This document shows positions 55,278 through 64,000 of a DNA stretch of 64,000 nt, in pieces. Below the pieces are notes generated by a model that was given only the letters and a program-made list of their open reading frames with translations, did not search any database and was not told where the DNA came from. The stretch lies in NCBI RefSeq assembly GCF_046630445.1, contig NC_092339.1, positions 77,270,001-77,334,000 on the forward strand, in the 5' to 3' direction. Positions within the stretch are counted from its first letter, which is position 1, and every line of letters starts with the position of its first letter. The DNA is from Rutidosis leptorrhynchoides (lineage: Eukaryota > Streptophyta > Magnoliopsida > Asterales > Asteraceae). Both the position numbers and the translations under genes were made by a program.

Positions 55278-57044
55278 TTAGATAATTATAAAAATGATTA
55301 CAATACCTTGCTCCTGGTTTCTCTCCACCTGTGGATGTCTACCATGGTATCGTACTGCGGAGTTATTTCGCCTCTTTAAAACTTTCGCACCATGGTATAC
55401 ATTTAAACCTATAGTGTCGCGGGGTTCCGGCTCTTCTAGTAATAATCCCCCCCGACTTATATCCACACCGAGATATTCACCAATCAAAGTAATAAAAATA
55501 CCACCTCCTATTATGCTATGTGGACGCATCCCCCGAACCATAGCTGATAAATAATAACCCACACAATATGGTATACTTACAGCGCTCTGTGGGTCTCGAA
55601 TACACATATGGTAAAACAAATCTTGTTCATTTACCTTTTCTTTGTTTTTACCCCTTTGTGTAATCGAATTAGCTAAAAACCTATGTATTACTCTTAATTC
55701 GGCTCTATCTATATCCAAATAAGAGTAGTTTCCCCCTTTGAAACGGTGATGGCTTGTCATTTGACTCCACACACCGTGTGTATCAAAATTCTCATCTATC
55801 TTTCTACCGTTTAGTATCAATCCTCTACAATCGGCAGACGCTAACTCCTCAGGCGTATATATACGTAAAGCCTGAGCCATGTCCAGTAAAGACATGTGGC
55901 GCATCGAACCGCCTAACAAAAATCTAATAAAAGAACGATCGGTTAAACTAGCTACCCGATCATTCAACTCTATACTACATAACAACTCTTCACACCATAC
56001 TTTATATACAGGCCTGCGTATGGTGAATAAACATATCCAGTCATTAAAAGAAGAATTACCATACCTCTGTACAAGTAATTCCCTAATTGGCCCGGCCAAT
56101 TCTACAGCTTCCAAGGGTCCCCATTCTATGACCCTCGGTACCTCAACAACCTTGGAATGAAGAGTATGCAAACCCCGTTGATATTTTGGATAATCTATCC
56201 AAAGTCTGTCAAATCTCAGGTTCGGGTGCAATTCTTCCAAATGCATATCGGAAAAGGTCATGACTGGATGAGGTAGATCCTGCTTGTAGTAGTTATCCAC
56301 CTCCTGTTGTTCCAAATTCTCGGCAGGAGCATTGCGGGCTTGGGATGAAGATTCACCCCTTTCATTCTGCAAAACACATCAAACACAAATTTTGTGCATC
56401 CAAATATGCATTAGTGTCAGCAAAATCATCAATCAAAATAATTACAATGACATTATCAATTTATATCAAACTTAAGCTTATTTTCACATTTTTATCAAAT
56501 CTACACTTTTTCAAATAAGCATATACGAAAATTTTCGCCAAGTTCATAAGCATTCAACTCAAATAACATGTCAAAATAATCATTACTAGCAAATAAACAA
56601 GTCTCAAATGGCATTATCTTTCAAAAATCAAGTTCATGAATTTTAGACTTGAAAAAGTCCACTTTAATTCTCAAAATCATGTTTAGGCTCAAAGTTTGGA
56701 TCATTTAACTACCTAGACATGTTACACTACTCAATTTAGTAACAATTCATGACAAAAATCGGCCATAACCTGTTTATATCAAAAAGCCCCAAATTTGCTC
56801 AAGAACACAAACCCTAGATTATTCAAAATTTGAAGTTTAAGGCTTCTAATCATGTTAAACAGCATCAATCTAGGTTATACAAGCATAATACATAAACAAT
56901 TTAAGTCTAATTACACTAAAAAGCATCAAAATCAAATTGGGGAAAAAATAGCTCAAGAACACCTAATTTCGAATTAAATGGTGTTTAGGTGTAGAAATTT
57001 ACCGTTTTTCTTGAGTAATTCTTAGATAGCATCCTTCTCAACAT
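55278..57044 (-). CDS. ATHILA-type ORF (env position), probably spliced
   Basis: The main exon is 56366-55278, about 362 residues, with the ATHILA-family domain (PNLRFDRLWIDYPKYQRG, FIRFLLGGSMRHMSLLDMAQ, DLFYHMCIRDPQ, VGYYLSAMVRGMRPHSIIGGGIFI). It has no ATG at its start. Instead it opens at an excellent acceptor (GTGTTTTGCAG, AG at 56368-56367). Upstream, an ATG at 57044 starts 14 codons ending at a GT donor (57002-57001), with phase 0 on both sides and an intron of 636 bases. This is the position where Athila elements carry their so-called env-like gene. No signal peptide or clear membrane anchor is seen, so an envelope role is not supported here. Function is unknown. Confidence 0.75.
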
Positions 57045-57196
57045 GATTTTAGCAAAAAATTTGGTGATTAACGGTTAAAAATTGGGATTTTTGGGGGTGA
57101 TTTTCGGGTTTTTTCGGGTGCAGTTTCGCAGTATGTTTTTGTTTTGGGGAGTAAACTGATCAGTTTTTGCGTTTTTTTTTTTTCTGGGTTTTGGTC

Positions 57197-57250
57197 CCTC
57201 CGCGAGTCGCGGAGGTTTTGTACTTCAAACTCCGCGAGTCGCGGAGTTTG
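57197..57250. promoter_or_regulatory. Paired palindromes upstream of the ATHILA-type gene
   Basis: CCTCCGCGAGTCGCGGAGG (57197-57215) and a 25-base perfect inverted repeat with 12-base arms (57226-57250, core CTCCGCGAGTCGCGGAG). They lie about 150-200 bases ahead of the exon-1 ATG at 57044. Confidence 0.6.
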
Positions 57251-57299
57251 CTCTTTTTTTTTTTTTTTTTTTTTTATAATCTTTAACTTATAAAACAAT

Positions 57300-58230
57300 T
57301 AAGTATTTAATTTTAAAATTTTGTTTCCCTTGTTATTTAGGACGAGGTCGTTTCGGATCGATGTCCTAGTCCGTCCCTCGACAAAATTTTAAAATTTGTC
57401 TTTTTGTAGCGATTGTTTTAAAAGCTAAGATTTTTGGGTTTTTTTTCAATGTTTTTGGCATACTCTAATTCAATAAGATTAAAAATAATGATAATAAAAG
57501 TTCTCGTCCCTCCCTCGGGTAAAGCAATTTCGGTTCAAAGACCTAGTCTTCAACCTACGACGAATTTTAAAAATCATATTCTTAACTTAATGAGATAAAG
57601 TAAATTTTTGTTGTTAAATTCACACAACTTAAATATAAAATTCAAAATTAAAAATTAAAAATTCACACCAAACTTAAAATTTGAAATGCATAAAATTAAA
57701 AATTCATATTTTAAAAATTAAAAATTCACACCAAACTTAATTTTAAAAATTTATAAATTCATATCAAACTTATATTAATTTTTCAAATATTTACAATTTT
57801 AAATATATTGTTTTTACAAAATTTACAATATTAATTTAAGATTTAAATATTAAGATTAAAAACATGGTAAAAATAAAATTAAAAATCTTTTTGTCTTTTT
57901 ATCCCACTTTAATCAATCAAATATTATCAAAAATATGCGCCCCTCTTTTCGGTAAAGTAATTTCGGTTCCAAGACCTAATTTAACTCATGACGAATTTTT
58001 GAAATATTTTGGGTTGATTGATTAAAGATATTTATACCTTAAGAATAAACGTTAAATTTCGCAGTGATGTAATAAATTTTTGAATGATATCAATAATTTC
58101 GGTCGCCAAACCTAATTTTATTTAATACCAATTTAATACTTTTTAGCGAACAAATTAGCGTTTATTATCAAAAGGTTAAAAATAAAAATAAAAATAAAAA
58201 CTGTACAGACATACTTGTGAAATAGATTTC
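57300..58230 (-). repeat. AT-rich spacer with diverged repeats
   Basis: A motif with AATTTCGGTTCAAAGACCTA and a following ACGAATTTT recurs at about 57503-57570 and 57938-58000, with weaker versions near 57340 and 58098. AAAATTCACACCAAACTTAA also recurs near 57660-57740. No ORF. Confidence 0.55.
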
Positions 58231-58647
58231 TTAGTTATATGATCTATTCCATTCATAAGATAGTCGGTTTAATTGGTTTTCCATGGCTCCAAAGGCGTAA
58301 CCTCGAGCATTCAGTATCTTTTCTTCTAAACATATGAACGGTCCGTCTCTGCATAAAGTAACAAATTCGGTATTTGAATAGGTTTGATTATTTGAACATT
58401 TACCTCCATGTGACCATTTTCCGCATTTGTGACATCGTTCTAGGTGTCGTGCTCTTCTTTTCGCTGCGGATTTTGATTTTCCTTTACCAAATTGTAACTT
58501 ATTATCTTCGCATCTGGATTCTTTTCTAACTCCGTCCATTCTTTCTCTGATTACTGATACTAATTCGCTAGGTAGTATATCATTATTTCTTTTAGTGATC
58601 AAAGCGTGTAGCATTAGACCATGGTTTAGTTCACAGGCAGTCTTCAT
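58231..58647 (-). CDS. Small basic zinc-knuckle ORF between pol and the ATHILA-type gene
   Basis: 138 residues: MKTACELNHGLMLHALITKR, a basic stretch KGKSKSAAKRRARHLE, then CHKCGKWSHGGKC, a CCHC-like knuckle with three rather than four residues before the last Cys. The ATG lies 12 bases after a strong acceptor-like sequence (TTTATTTTTTTAG), so expression from a spliced RNA is possible. A nucleic-acid binding role is inferred from the knuckle and charge. I do not recognise it as a standard Athila protein. Confidence 0.5.
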   Translation of the reverse strand: MKTACELNHGLMLHALITKRNNDILPSELVSVIRERMDGVRKESRCEDNKLQFGKGKSKSAAKRRARHLERCHKCGKWSHGGKCSNNQTYSNTEFVTLCRDGPFICLEEKILNARGYAFGAMENQLNRLSYEWNRSYN

Positions 58648-58818
58648 TTTGTAAAAACCTAAAAAAATAAAAATTCAGAATGGGGGGAGAAGACTAGTTC
58701 TTTAGGGTCTGCTAGGGAAAGACCATACGTGTTCCATTTTCGAGAACTACACGAAAACAGACAATCTAACTCTAACAGAAATACATATTATCCTTTAAAG
58801 ACTTGATTCTCCCCACAC

Positions 58819-61446
58819 TTAGTTAGCTGTGGTGTCGAAATTGTTATTAACTTCGTTGTCGACTTCCATCGGACCATGTATGTAATGTTTAACTCTGTGA
58901 CCATTAACTTTAAATTCAATCCCATTTGAATTTATCAATTCTATCGTTCCGTATGGGAAAACTCTTTTGACTATGAATGGTCCAGACCATCTTGATTTCA
59001 ATTTTCCAGGAAATAGCTTGAATCGTGAATTGAAAAGAAGAACTCTGTCTCCTTCTTTAAATTCTTTTGAACTTCTGATTCTTTTATCATGCCATTTCTT
59101 CGTTCTTTCTTTATAGATTAACGAATTTTCGTATGCTTCATGTCTTAATTCTTCTAATTCGTTTAGTTGACTTAATCGTAGACGTCCGGCTTCATGTAAA
59201 TCAAGATTACATGTCTTCAAAGCCCAAAATGCTTTGTGTTCAATTTCTACTGGAAGGTGACATGCTTTTCCATAAACAAGTCTAAAAGGTGTGGTTCCAA
59301 TTGGAGTTTTGTAGGCTGTTCTAAAAGCCCAGAGTACATCCTCCAATTTAATGGACCATTCCTTCGGATTTGATCCTACGGTTTTCTCTAGAATACGTTT
59401 TAAAGCTCGGTTGGTGTTTTCAACTTGTCCACTTGTTTGTGGATGATATGCGGTGGAGATTTTATGAGTTACTCCATATCTTTTAAGAACTTTCTCAAGT
59501 TGATTATTACAGAAATGAGTACCCCGATCACTTATTAAAGCTTTCGGTGTTCCAAACCTTGCAAAAAGACGTTTTAAAAAGTTGACTACAACTCGTGCAT
59601 CGTTAGTTGGGAGAGCTTGTGCTTCCGCCCATTTAGATACATAATCAATGGCTACGAGTATATATAGATTATTATGAGATTTTGGAAATGGACCCATAAA
59701 GTCAATACCCCAAATGTCAAATACTTCACATACTTGGATGACATTTTGTGGCATTTCATCACGTTGACTTATTTTTCCGGCCCTTTGACATGCATCACAG
59801 GATTTGCAAAGAAGGTGTGCGTCTTTGTAAATTGTAGGCCAATAGAATCCAGCTTCATAAACTTTTCTTGCTGTTAGTTGAGGCCCATAATGCCCTCCTG
59901 TTGGTCCTGTGTGACAATGGTTTAAAATTTTACTAGCTTCATCTCCAAATACACATCGGCGTATTATTCCATCGGGACAACTTTTAAACAGATGTGGATC
60001 TTCCCAGAAATAGTGTTTTATATCACTGAAGAATTTCTTTCGTCTTTGGTACGATAATCCTTTTTCAAGGAATCCACAAACTAAGTAGTTTGCATAGTCT
60101 GCAAACCATGGGATTTCTTTATAATCTATCTTCAATAAATATTCATCAGGAAAGTTGTCTTGTATGGCTGATTCATTTAGAACTTCTAATTCGGGATTTT
60201 CAAGACGAGAAAGATGATCAGCGGCGAGATTTTCTGCTCCTCTTTTATCTCGGATTTCAATATCAAACTCTTGTAAGAGTAAGATCCAACGGATTAATCT
60301 TGGTTTAGCATCTTGTTTTGAAAATAGGTATCTAAGAGCAGAATGGTCGGTATAGACCACCGTTTTTGCTAGAACGAGATATGATCGAAATTTGTCAAAA
60401 GCAAAGACAATAGCAAGGAGTTCTTTTTCAGTAGTTGTATAGTTCGTTTGTGCTCCTTGTAATGTCTTACTAGCATAATATATAGGTTGAAATCGTTTTT
60501 CAATTCTTTGTCCTAAAACGGCTCCCATTGCAAAATCACTTGCATCGCACATTAGTTCAAATGGCAGATTCCAATTTGGTGTTATCATGATCGGTGCATT
60601 AGTGAGTTTTTCTTTAAGAATATTAAAAGATTTGATACACTCATCTGAAAAGATGAATGGCGCATCCTTTTCTAGGAGTTTATTCATAGGAGTGGCAATT
60701 TTAGAAAAATCTTTTATGAAACGTCGGTAAAAACCGGCATGCCCTAGAAAACTCCTAACTCCTCTAACATTTGTGGGATGTGGAAGTTTAGAAATTACAT
60801 CTACTTTAGCTCTATCCACTTCAATTCCTTCTTTTGAAATTTTATGTCCAAGAACGATGCCTTCTTTAACCATGAAATGGCATTTCTCCCAATTAAGTAC
60901 TAGATTTGATTTTTCGCATCTAATTAGCATTCGTTCCAGATTAACTAGACATGATTTAAATGTATCACCGAAGACTGAAAAGTCATCCATGAATACTTCC
61001 ATGCATTCTTCTATCATGTCGTGAAAAATCGCCATCATACACCTTTGAAAGGTTGCAGGGGCGTTACAAAGTCCAAATGGCATGCGTTTGTAAGCAAAAG
61101 TACCATAAGGGCACGTGAATGTGGTTTTCTCTTGGTCCTCGGGTGCTATTGGAATTTGAAAATATCCGGAAAATCCATCTAGAAAACAATAGTAACTATT
61201 TCCGGCTAATCTTTCCAACATTTGATCAATGAAAGGTAAGGGAAAGTGATCTTTTCTGGTGGCGTCATTTAATTTTCTATAATCAATACATACACGCCAT
61301 CCTGTTACAGTCCTAGTAGGAATAAGCTCATTTTTCTCATTTATAATGACAGTCATGCCACCCTTCTTAGGCACGCATTGAACTGGGCTTACCCATGGAC
61401 TATCAGAAATTGGATATATCAAACCTGCATCTAGCAGTTTAATAAT
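58819..61446 (-). CDS. pol: pol of Athila B: RT, RNase H and integrase, intact after an in-frame stop
   Basis: Open from just after the TAA at 61449-61447 to the stop at 58821-58819, 875 codons. [36 protein letters not shown] (catalytic DD in 60982-60993). RNase [22 protein letters not shown]. Integrase: zinc finger (GGHYGPQ ... CKSCDAC) and DDE core [23 protein letters not shown], then the C-terminal [26 protein letters not shown] module. No chromodomain, as usual for Athila. It follows the gag-protease frame directly, so it would need readthrough of one TAA, unless that stop is simply a mutation. Confidence 0.92.
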   Translation of the reverse strand: MIKLLDAGLIYPISDSPWVSPVQCVPKKGGMTVIINEKNELIPTRTVTGWRVCIDYRKLNDATRKDHFPLPFIDQMLERLAGNSYYCFLDGFSGYFQIPIAPEDQEKTTFTCPYGTFAYKRMPFGLCNAPATFQRCMMAIFHDMIEECMEVFMDDFSVFGDTFKSCLVNLERMLIRCEKSNLVLNWEKCHFMVKEGIVLGHKISKEGIEVDRAKVDVISKLPHPTNVRGVRSFLGHAGFYRRFIKDFSKIATPMNKLLEKDAPFIFSDECIKSFNILKEKLTNAPIMITPNWNLPFELMCDASDFAMGAVLGQRIEKRFQPIYYASKTLQGAQTNYTTTEKELLAIVFAFDKFRSYLVLAKTVVYTDHSALRYLFSKQDAKPRLIRWILLLQEFDIEIRDKRGAENLAADHLSRLENPELEVLNESAIQDNFPDEYLLKIDYKEIPWFADYANYLVCGFLEKGLSYQRRKKFFSDIKHYFWEDPHLFKSCPDGIIRRCVFGDEASKILNHCHTGPTGGHYGPQLTARKVYEAGFYWPTIYKDAHLLCKSCDACQRAGKISQRDEMPQNVIQVCEVFDIWGIDFMGPFPKSHNNLYILVAIDYVSKWAEAQALPTNDARVVVNFLKRLFARFGTPKALISDRGTHFCNNQLEKVLKRYGVTHKISTAYHPQTSGQVENTNRALKRILEKTVGSNPKEWSIKLEDVLWAFRTAYKTPIGTTPFRLVYGKACHLPVEIEHKAFWALKTCNLDLHEAGRLRLSQLNELEELRHEAYENSLIYKERTKKWHDKRIRSSKEFKEGDRVLLFNSRFKLFPGKLKSRWSGPFIVKRVFPYGTIELINSNGIEFKVNGHRVKHYIHGPMEVDNEVNNNFDTTAN

Positions 61447-64000
61447 TTACTTTTTAACAACATCTTGCATATTAGGATTTAGTCTTTGTTGGCGTTGCAC
61501 ATACGTTTTATGACCTTCTTCCATAAGGATTTTATGTGTGCAATACGAAGGACTTATTCCTTTAATATCATGAATCTTCCATGCAATGGCTGGTTTATGA
61601 GCTTTCAACACAGAAATGAGTTGTGATTTCTCATTTTCAGTAAGAGAAGACGATATTATTACAGGTAATTCAGATTCACCATGTAAATAAGCGTATTCCA
61701 AATGGTTTGGAAGTGGCTTTAACTCTAATTTCGGAGGTTCTTCTATCGATGATTTATATCGATATCTGTCTTCTTCTTTTAGCATTTGAATTTCTTCTGT
61801 TGTTGGTTCATATCCATTAGCTATAAGTGTAGCTAACATTTCAGCTTCATCAATTGGTTCATTACCTTCTCCTAAAGAACATTCTCCTGTTCCTTGTAAT
61901 TCTGGAAATTCTTCTAATAATTCTGCATGTACATCTATAGTTTGAATATAATAACATGTATCATCTGCAGATTGTGGTTGTTGCATTGCTCTATCAACTG
62001 AAAAGGTAACACTCTCATTCTCTATACTTAGGGTCAGTTTCTTACCGAACACGTCTATCATTGCTTTAGCCGTGTTTAAGAATGGTCTTCCTAATATGAG
62101 AGGAACTTGAGAATCTTCTTCCATGTCCAAAACAACAAAATCTACTGGAAATACTAAAGTACCAACTTTAACTAGCATATTCTCCATTATCCCTCTAGGA
62201 TATTTTATTGATCTATCGGCTAGTTGTATGCTTATTCTTGTTGGTTTCAATTCTCCAAGGTCTAGTTTAGTGTATAGTGAATACGGCATTAGATTTATAC
62301 TAGCACCTAAGTCTGCCAATGCTTCTATTGAACTAAGACTACCCAGAAAACATGGAATTGTGAAACTTCCTGGATCAGATAATTTTTCTGGTATCTTATT
62401 CAACAGCACTGCTGAACAATTAGCATTCATAGTAACAGCCGAGAGTTCTTCCATTTTCTTTCTATTTGAGATTAGATCTTTCAAGAATTTAGCATATCTA
62501 GGCATTCCTGAAATCACATCAATGAAAGGAAGATTTACATTTATCTGTTTAAACATATCCAAGAATTTGGATTGCTCGGCTTCAAGTTTTTCTTTCTTCA
62601 TTTTACTCGGGTAAGGAAGTGGTGGTTGGTATGGTTTAACATAAGGTTTATCCTTAACTGTGTTATTTTCATTAACCCTTTCAACTACCGGTTCTTTTTC
62701 CTTATCTTGATCAGGTTGTGGTTCTTATGGAGTAGGAATAGTTTCATCAGAAGTTACAGGTATTTCAGGTGGCTTAAGTGTTGTACCACTTCTTGTGGTA
62801 ATAGCTTTAGCTGTTTCATTCCGGGGGTTAGCATTTGTATCGCTTGGTAAACTTCCCGGTTTTCTTTCACCTATTAATCTTGCTAGGTTACTTACTTCTT
62901 GTTCCAGATTTTGAATAGAAGCTTGTTGATTTCTAAATGCTTGAGCATTTTGTTCATTGGTTTGTTTTTGAGATGTGAAAAACTGTGTTTGAGTTTCAAC
63001 TAGCTTCGTCATCATATCTTCTAAATTCGGCTTTTTATCATCGGTTTGTTGTGGTGGTTTGTTTTGAAAATTAGGTCTTTGCTGATTGTAAGTATTATTG
63101 GATACTTGTTGATTGCTAGGACCTTGTTGGTTGTTGTATGGAATATTTCGGTTATAATTCTGGTTTTGATTGTAAATTGGTCTTGGCGGTTGATAATTAT
63201 TCTGATAATTATTTCCAGGCCTTTGGTTTATGTATGAAATATTCTCTCTTTGTTCCATTGTTAATTCAATACTGAGACAATCTTTTGTCAAATGTGGTCC
63301 TCCACACTGCTCACAACTAATTCGTATTGAGTGAATATCTTTAGTCATCTTTTCCATTCGTCTCTCGAAAGCATCTATCTTTGCGGAAATGGAATCTAAG
63401 TCATGACTAGAATCGGCTCTAGCTGCTTTAGATGATCTAATGATATCTTTTTCTTGGTGCCACTCATGTGAGTGGGAAGCAGTGTTATCAATAATTTTGT
63501 AAGCATCAGTTTCGGTTTTCTTCATAATAGAACCACCAGCTGCTATATCTATGTCTTTTCTTGTAGTGATGTCGCATCCTCGGTAGAATATTTGTACTAT
63601 TTGACAGGTGTCTAAACCATGTTGCGGACATCCTCTTAACAACTTTCCATATCTTGTCCACGCCTCATATAGAGTTTCATTTGGCTTCTGTGTGAACGTA
63701 ACAATTTCTGCTTGAAGTCTTACGGCTTTAGATGCAGGAAAGAATTGTTTAAGAAATTTGTCAATTAAAACGTCCCATGTATCAATCGCCCCTTCAGGTA
63801 ACGATTCCAACCAATCTTTGGCTTCTCCCTTTAAAGTCCAGGGAAATAACATGAGATATATCTGTTCATCCTCCACTTCTCGTATTTTAAATAGTGTGCA
63901 GATCCTATTAAAGGTACGTAGATGTTCATTTGGATCTTCCTTCGGCGCACCACTAAATTGGCATTGATTAGTCACCATGTGTAGAATTTGTCCTTTGATT
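61447..64000 (-). pseudogene. gag-pro: gag-protease of Athila B, one nonsense codon, N-terminus outside window
   Basis: One frame from the window edge to TAA at 61449-61447, interrupted only by TAA at 62727-62725 (Athila A has CAA). Capsid domain (MVTNQCQFSGAPKEDPNEHL, ETLYEAWTRYGKLLRGCPQHG), knuckle CEQCGGPHLTKDC (about 63318-63279), Asn/Gln-rich linker, protease ALADLGASINLMP (near 62310) and a linker region with IAWKIHDIKGISPSYCTHKI ahead of RT. The ATG matching Athila A would be about 370 bases beyond the window. Confidence 0.9.

Larger units (their letters stand above)
35301..64000 (+). mobile_element. Athila A: Athila-lineage Ty3/gypsy element nested in N1, right end outside window
   Basis: 5' LTR, tRNA-Asp-type primer site, leader, gag-protease, RT/RNase H and the start of integrase are visible on the plus strand. 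It is interrupted by N3 after the protease (41058-49191) and by Athila B inside integrase (from 51310). Coding lesions: a nonsense codon in gag, one-base losses near 49690 and 51088. The rest of integrase and the 3' LTR must lie past 64000. Confidence 0.9.
51310..64000 (-). mobile_element. Athila B: minus-strand Athila element nested in Athila A, 5' end outside window
   Basis: 3' LTR at 51310-53290. Reading leftward from the window end: gag-protease, in-frame TAA, RT-RNase H-integrase, a zinc-knuckle ORF, a spliced ATHILA-type ORF, a long non-coding tail, polypurine tract and LTR. It splits the integrase of Athila A after FYWPT. CTACT (51305-51309) is the left target sequence; its partner lies outside the window. 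Fewer lesions than Athila A, as expected for a later insertion. Confidence 0.92.

Overview
The window is nuclear DNA from a flowering plant, most likely a eudicot. The evidence is a spliced cell-wall glycosyltransferase gene, very AT-rich spacers with long (TA)n and (AAT)n microsatellites, and several plant-type LTR retrotransposons of the Tekay (chromovirus) and Athila lineages stacked inside one another. The daisy family is a guess that the sequence alone cannot settle. There is one host gene; nearly everything from 2.7 kb onward is transposable-element DNA.

Layout. 1-2439 (-): a two-exon RRA-type hydroxyproline arabinosyltransferase gene, cut at its C-terminus by the window edge. 2719-4522: probable non-autonomous Helitron. 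4587-15340: a PIF/Harbinger DNA transposon (TAA target duplication) with a broken transposase, split by a complete Tekay LTR retrotransposon at 6294-15097 (1.5-kb LTRs, GTATG duplication) that encodes gag-pol. 15344-17852: old spacer with a SINE-like repeat and a MULE zinc-knuckle relic.

17853 to beyond the window end: a nest at least three deep. Element N1, a non-autonomous Tekay-like element on the minus strand, has its left LTR at 17853-21524 and its right LTR starting at 35041. Inside N1 lie N2 (22762-32935, GGTTC duplication) and an Athila element A (plus strand, LTR 35301-37241). Inside Athila A lie N3 (41058-49191, ATTAT duplication) and a second, minus-strand Athila element B (51310 to beyond 64000). 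The right ends of A, B and N1 lie outside the window.

How the parts relate. The intact Tekay element has the priming and integration machinery. N1, N2 and N3 have no gag or pol but share its iMet-type primer site, its polypurine tract with an adjacent stem-loop, and an extra ORF position ahead of gag. They look like parasites of a Tekay-type element. N2 and N3 also carry a small two-membrane-segment ORF on the antisense strand behind its own TATA box. Athila B is nearly complete: gag-protease, an in-frame stop, RT-RNase H-integrase, a small zinc-knuckle ORF and an apparently spliced ATHILA-type ORF.

The signals most worth following are: a paired GC-rich palindrome just ahead of the TATA box in both unrelated LTR families (and twice more inside Athila); repeated internal polypurine-like tracts in both lineages; the pre-gag and antisense ORFs of the N family; and a tRNA-like Pol III module inside the N1 and N2 LTRs.
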